Source of the DNA: Rhodobacterales bacterium
GTDB lineage: Bacteria > Pseudomonadota > Alphaproteobacteria > Rhodobacterales > Rhodobacteraceae
Assembly (NCBI GenBank): GCA_013298675.1
Contig: JAAFIJ010000119.1
Coordinates: forward strand, 1-7,627
Length of the DNA stretch: 7,627 bases
Direction of reading: 5' to 3'
In this document: positions 6,318-7,627 of the stretch, in pieces
How positions within the stretch are numbered: the first letter of the stretch is position 1
Layout: each line of letters starts with the position of its first letter
The notes under the pieces: generated by a model
What the model was told of the DNA's origin: nothing
What the model saw: the letters and a program-made list of their open reading frames with translations, nothing else
Database searches by the model: none
Made by a program: the position numbers and the translations under genes

Positions 6318-6742
6318 GCTGAGGTGACGGGCCATCGTTTGGCCAAGGCCGTCAGCCCGCCTCGGATAATGGCGCGCAGTGCGTCTTGGTTCACCGTATC
6401 GACAGATTTGATGTAAAGGCAAGATTTTCCCAACCGATGCTTGCCCAGCGCTTGCAATGGCACCTCTAGACCATCAAATCCGGCAAGACCGTAAATTGAA
6501 ATGTCAGTTTTTCGAAAGGCAAAGCCGGTGGCCAGGGATTCACCTGAATGACCACTTTGATAGGTGTATTCGTAGCGACCAAATCCAATCATCGCACCCC
6601 AAATCACTGCGCGAAAGCCTGTTTCCTGTTCAAACAACTGCACGAGCGCACGCGCCTCTGCGTGACGATGCGCCGGGACCTTGGTGTGCAAATAGCTGTC
6701 AATGTCAGCATCACTTGCTTGGGTTTTGGCAATAGCTGGCAT
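6314..6742 (-). CDS. DUF1801 domain-containing protein
   Basis: This 142-residue cytoplasmic protein looks like a DUF1801 (YdhG-like) family member. The recognisable pattern is GFGRYEYTY (residues 53-61), GESLATGFAFRK (67-78), ISIYG (81-85) and LGKHRLGKSCLYIK (99-112). The family has no well-established biochemical function, so none is assigned. There is no signal peptide or membrane segment. The ATG at 6742 is well supported by GAGG 7 nt upstream. The gene is upstream of and co-oriented with gltX (54 bp apart) and divergent from the exported-protein gene at 6953. Co-transcription with gltX is possible, but the function need not be related. Confidence 0.85.
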   Translation of the reverse strand: MPAIAKTQASDADIDSYLHTKVPAHRHAEARALVQLFEQETGFRAVIWGAMIGFGRYEYTYQSGHSGESLATGFAFRKTDISIYGLAGFDGLEVPLQALGKHRLGKSCLYIKSVDTVNQDALRAIIRGGLTALAKRWPVTSA

Positions 6743-6952
6743 ATGAAAACCTCATTCACCGTGGGGGCTTTGCTGGTGCAAACTTAATCTTGACGCTCGG
6801 CAAAAACTACTACCGCTTTACATAGGGCGCTTCAAAATTTAATTGCCGCGTCCACTGCAATACAGTCCGTTTCCAATGGGGGGCTTTTGATTGCCCAAAA
6901 ACGGCGTTACAAGATATGTGGGCATGAATTTGAACCATAGGGGTCGGCGGAG
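6743..6952. other. Divergent intergenic region
   Basis: These 210 bp must hold the promoters of the DUF1801 gene (leftward) and the exported-protein gene (rightward). The candidates are weak. Leftward, TTGAAG (6835-6830) is followed after 17 bp by TAGTAG. Rightward, TTGCCC (6891-6896) is followed after 18 bp by TATGTG (6915-6920). A clear TTGACG at 6790-6795 on the plus strand has no -10 partner at normal spacing. I see no terminator, RNA gene or additional small gene here. Confidence 0.4.
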
Positions 6953-7555
6953 TTGAACGGCGCGCGCATTAAATTTTGGGCTGCCCGATCTCTTTTCACG
7001 GCTGCCCTGTCCGCTTTTTCGATGACAACAATGTTGAACGCCGGGCCGCTCATGGACATAGCGGGCCAGATCGAAACGGAAATGGCCGCAGGTAACTCTG
7101 AAGTTGCGGCATCCGAGGCGCGGGCGCTTTACGAAACCGTCCTTGACCAAAGCGTCAACCTGTTCTTTTCAGACACCTTGCTGATTTCCGAACCCGCCTC
7201 GGGCTACGGCATCTATAACCCCCGTCCGAACGAAAAGTACAAACGCGATGAGCCGATCATCCTGTATGCAGAGCCAGTAGGGTTTGGCTACGGCGCACCC
7301 GGTGAGGGTTTGTATTCGATCAATTTCGACGTTGATCTGCGCGTCATGACCGAAATCGGCGAGCCTTTGGCCGACATTCCGAACCTGACGCAACTGACCA
7401 TGACATCACGCTATAAGAACCGCGAGTTTCAGGCCAATTTGACCTATAATCTGAGTGGGTTTGAGCCCGGTCGCTATCTGTTGCTCACAACGTTCCGCGA
7501 CAAGAACTCTGCTAAAACAGGATCCTTCGAAACGGTGATCGAGATCGTCGAATAG
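6953..7555 (+). CDS. Small exported protein of unknown function
   Basis: I do not recognise a named family. The 200-residue product begins with a likely Sec signal peptide: a basic stretch (R5, K7, R12), a hydrophobic core at about 13-29, and possible cleavage after LNA at residue 30. A short, probably helical segment (32-70) follows, then a strand-rich region (75-199) with the motifs GYGIYNPR, YAEPVGFGYG and GRYLLLTTFRDKNS. This suggests a beta-sandwich domain in the periplasm. There are no cysteines, so it is neither a lipoprotein nor disulfide-bonded. The start appears to be TTG at 6953: an in-frame stop lies at 6938-6940, no ATG or GTG falls between, and AGGGG is 9 nt upstream. The ATG at 7022 would cut the signal peptide and lacks a ribosome binding site. 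It converges on the gene at the right edge, with 15 bp between the stops. Confidence 0.75.
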   Translation: MNGARIKFWAARSLFTAALSAFSMTTMLNAGPLMDIAGQIETEMAAGNSEVAASEARALYETVLDQSVNLFFSDTLLISEPASGYGIYNPRPNEKYKRDEPIILYAEPVGFGYGAPGEGLYSINFDVDLRVMTEIGEPLADIPNLTQLTMTSRYKNREFQANLTYNLSGFEPGRYLLLTTFRDKNSAKTGSFETVIEIVE

Positions 7556-7570
7556 ACGCATTCTTTGGTG

Positions 7571-7627
7571 TTAACTTGCGCCCCAAATGATCACGACGGC
7601 GCCCAATATCCCAAACACTGCGCCGAT
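7571..7627 (-). CDS. C-terminus of a probable membrane protein (partial)
   Basis: The minus strand is open from the right edge to a TAA at 7573-7571, giving IGAVFGILGAVVIIWGAS. This 18-residue, very hydrophobic, glycine-rich stretch looks like the final transmembrane helix of an integral membrane protein such as a transporter. The frame is convergent with the exported-protein gene, leaving only 15 bp between stops and no visible terminator. The fragment is too short to name a family, and chance openness of 18 codons cannot be excluded. Confidence 0.5.
   Translation of the reverse strand: MGAVFGILGAVVIIWGAS

Noticed and set aside
6839..7150. Minus-strand open frame of 103 codons opposite the exported-protein gene
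   Set aside because: It overlaps the signal-peptide region of the plus-strand gene. The plus frame has the coherent signal peptide and domain pattern, and the minus frame has none.

Overview
The window is a chromosomal segment of an alphaproteobacterium, most likely a Rhodobacterales (roseobacter-type) genome. This rests on the protein sequences, the gene order and moderately high GC, judged by eye without any search. It is mainly core metabolism and translation. I see no mobile element, CRISPR array, tRNA or rRNA gene, and no clear undescribed system.

Layout, left to right. Bases 76-4515, read on the minus strand, hold the glycine cleavage operon in transcription order gcvT, gcvH, gcvP. It is preceded at about 4591-4757 by a tandem (two-aptamer) glycine riboswitch with a candidate promoter just upstream. 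gcvT and gcvH are tightly coupled: the gcvT stop codon overlaps the gcvH Shine-Dalgarno sequence. gcvH and gcvP are instead separated by a 106-bp spacer containing an FNR-like palindrome and two short hairpins. The expected logic is that excess glycine binds the leader RNA and raises production of the T, H and P proteins, which oxidise glycine to CO2, ammonia and a one-carbon unit on tetrahydrofolate. The L protein (lipoamide dehydrogenase) is not in the window.

A strong intrinsic terminator (4855-4885) separates this operon from the upstream gene gltX (4931-6259, minus), a glutamyl-tRNA synthetase resembling the second-copy (GltX2) form of alphaproteobacteria. A DUF1801 protein (6314-6742, minus) lies directly upstream of gltX.

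After a 210-bp divergent intergenic region comes a plus-strand gene (6953-7555) for a small exported protein of unknown function, apparently starting with TTG. The window ends in the last 18 codons of a minus-strand gene (7571-7627) whose C-terminus looks like a membrane helix.

Several starts are better placed at internal codons than at the longest open frame, based on Shine-Dalgarno spacing and family N-termini: gcvP (2916), gcvH (3382), gcvT (a TTG at 4515) and gltX (6259).
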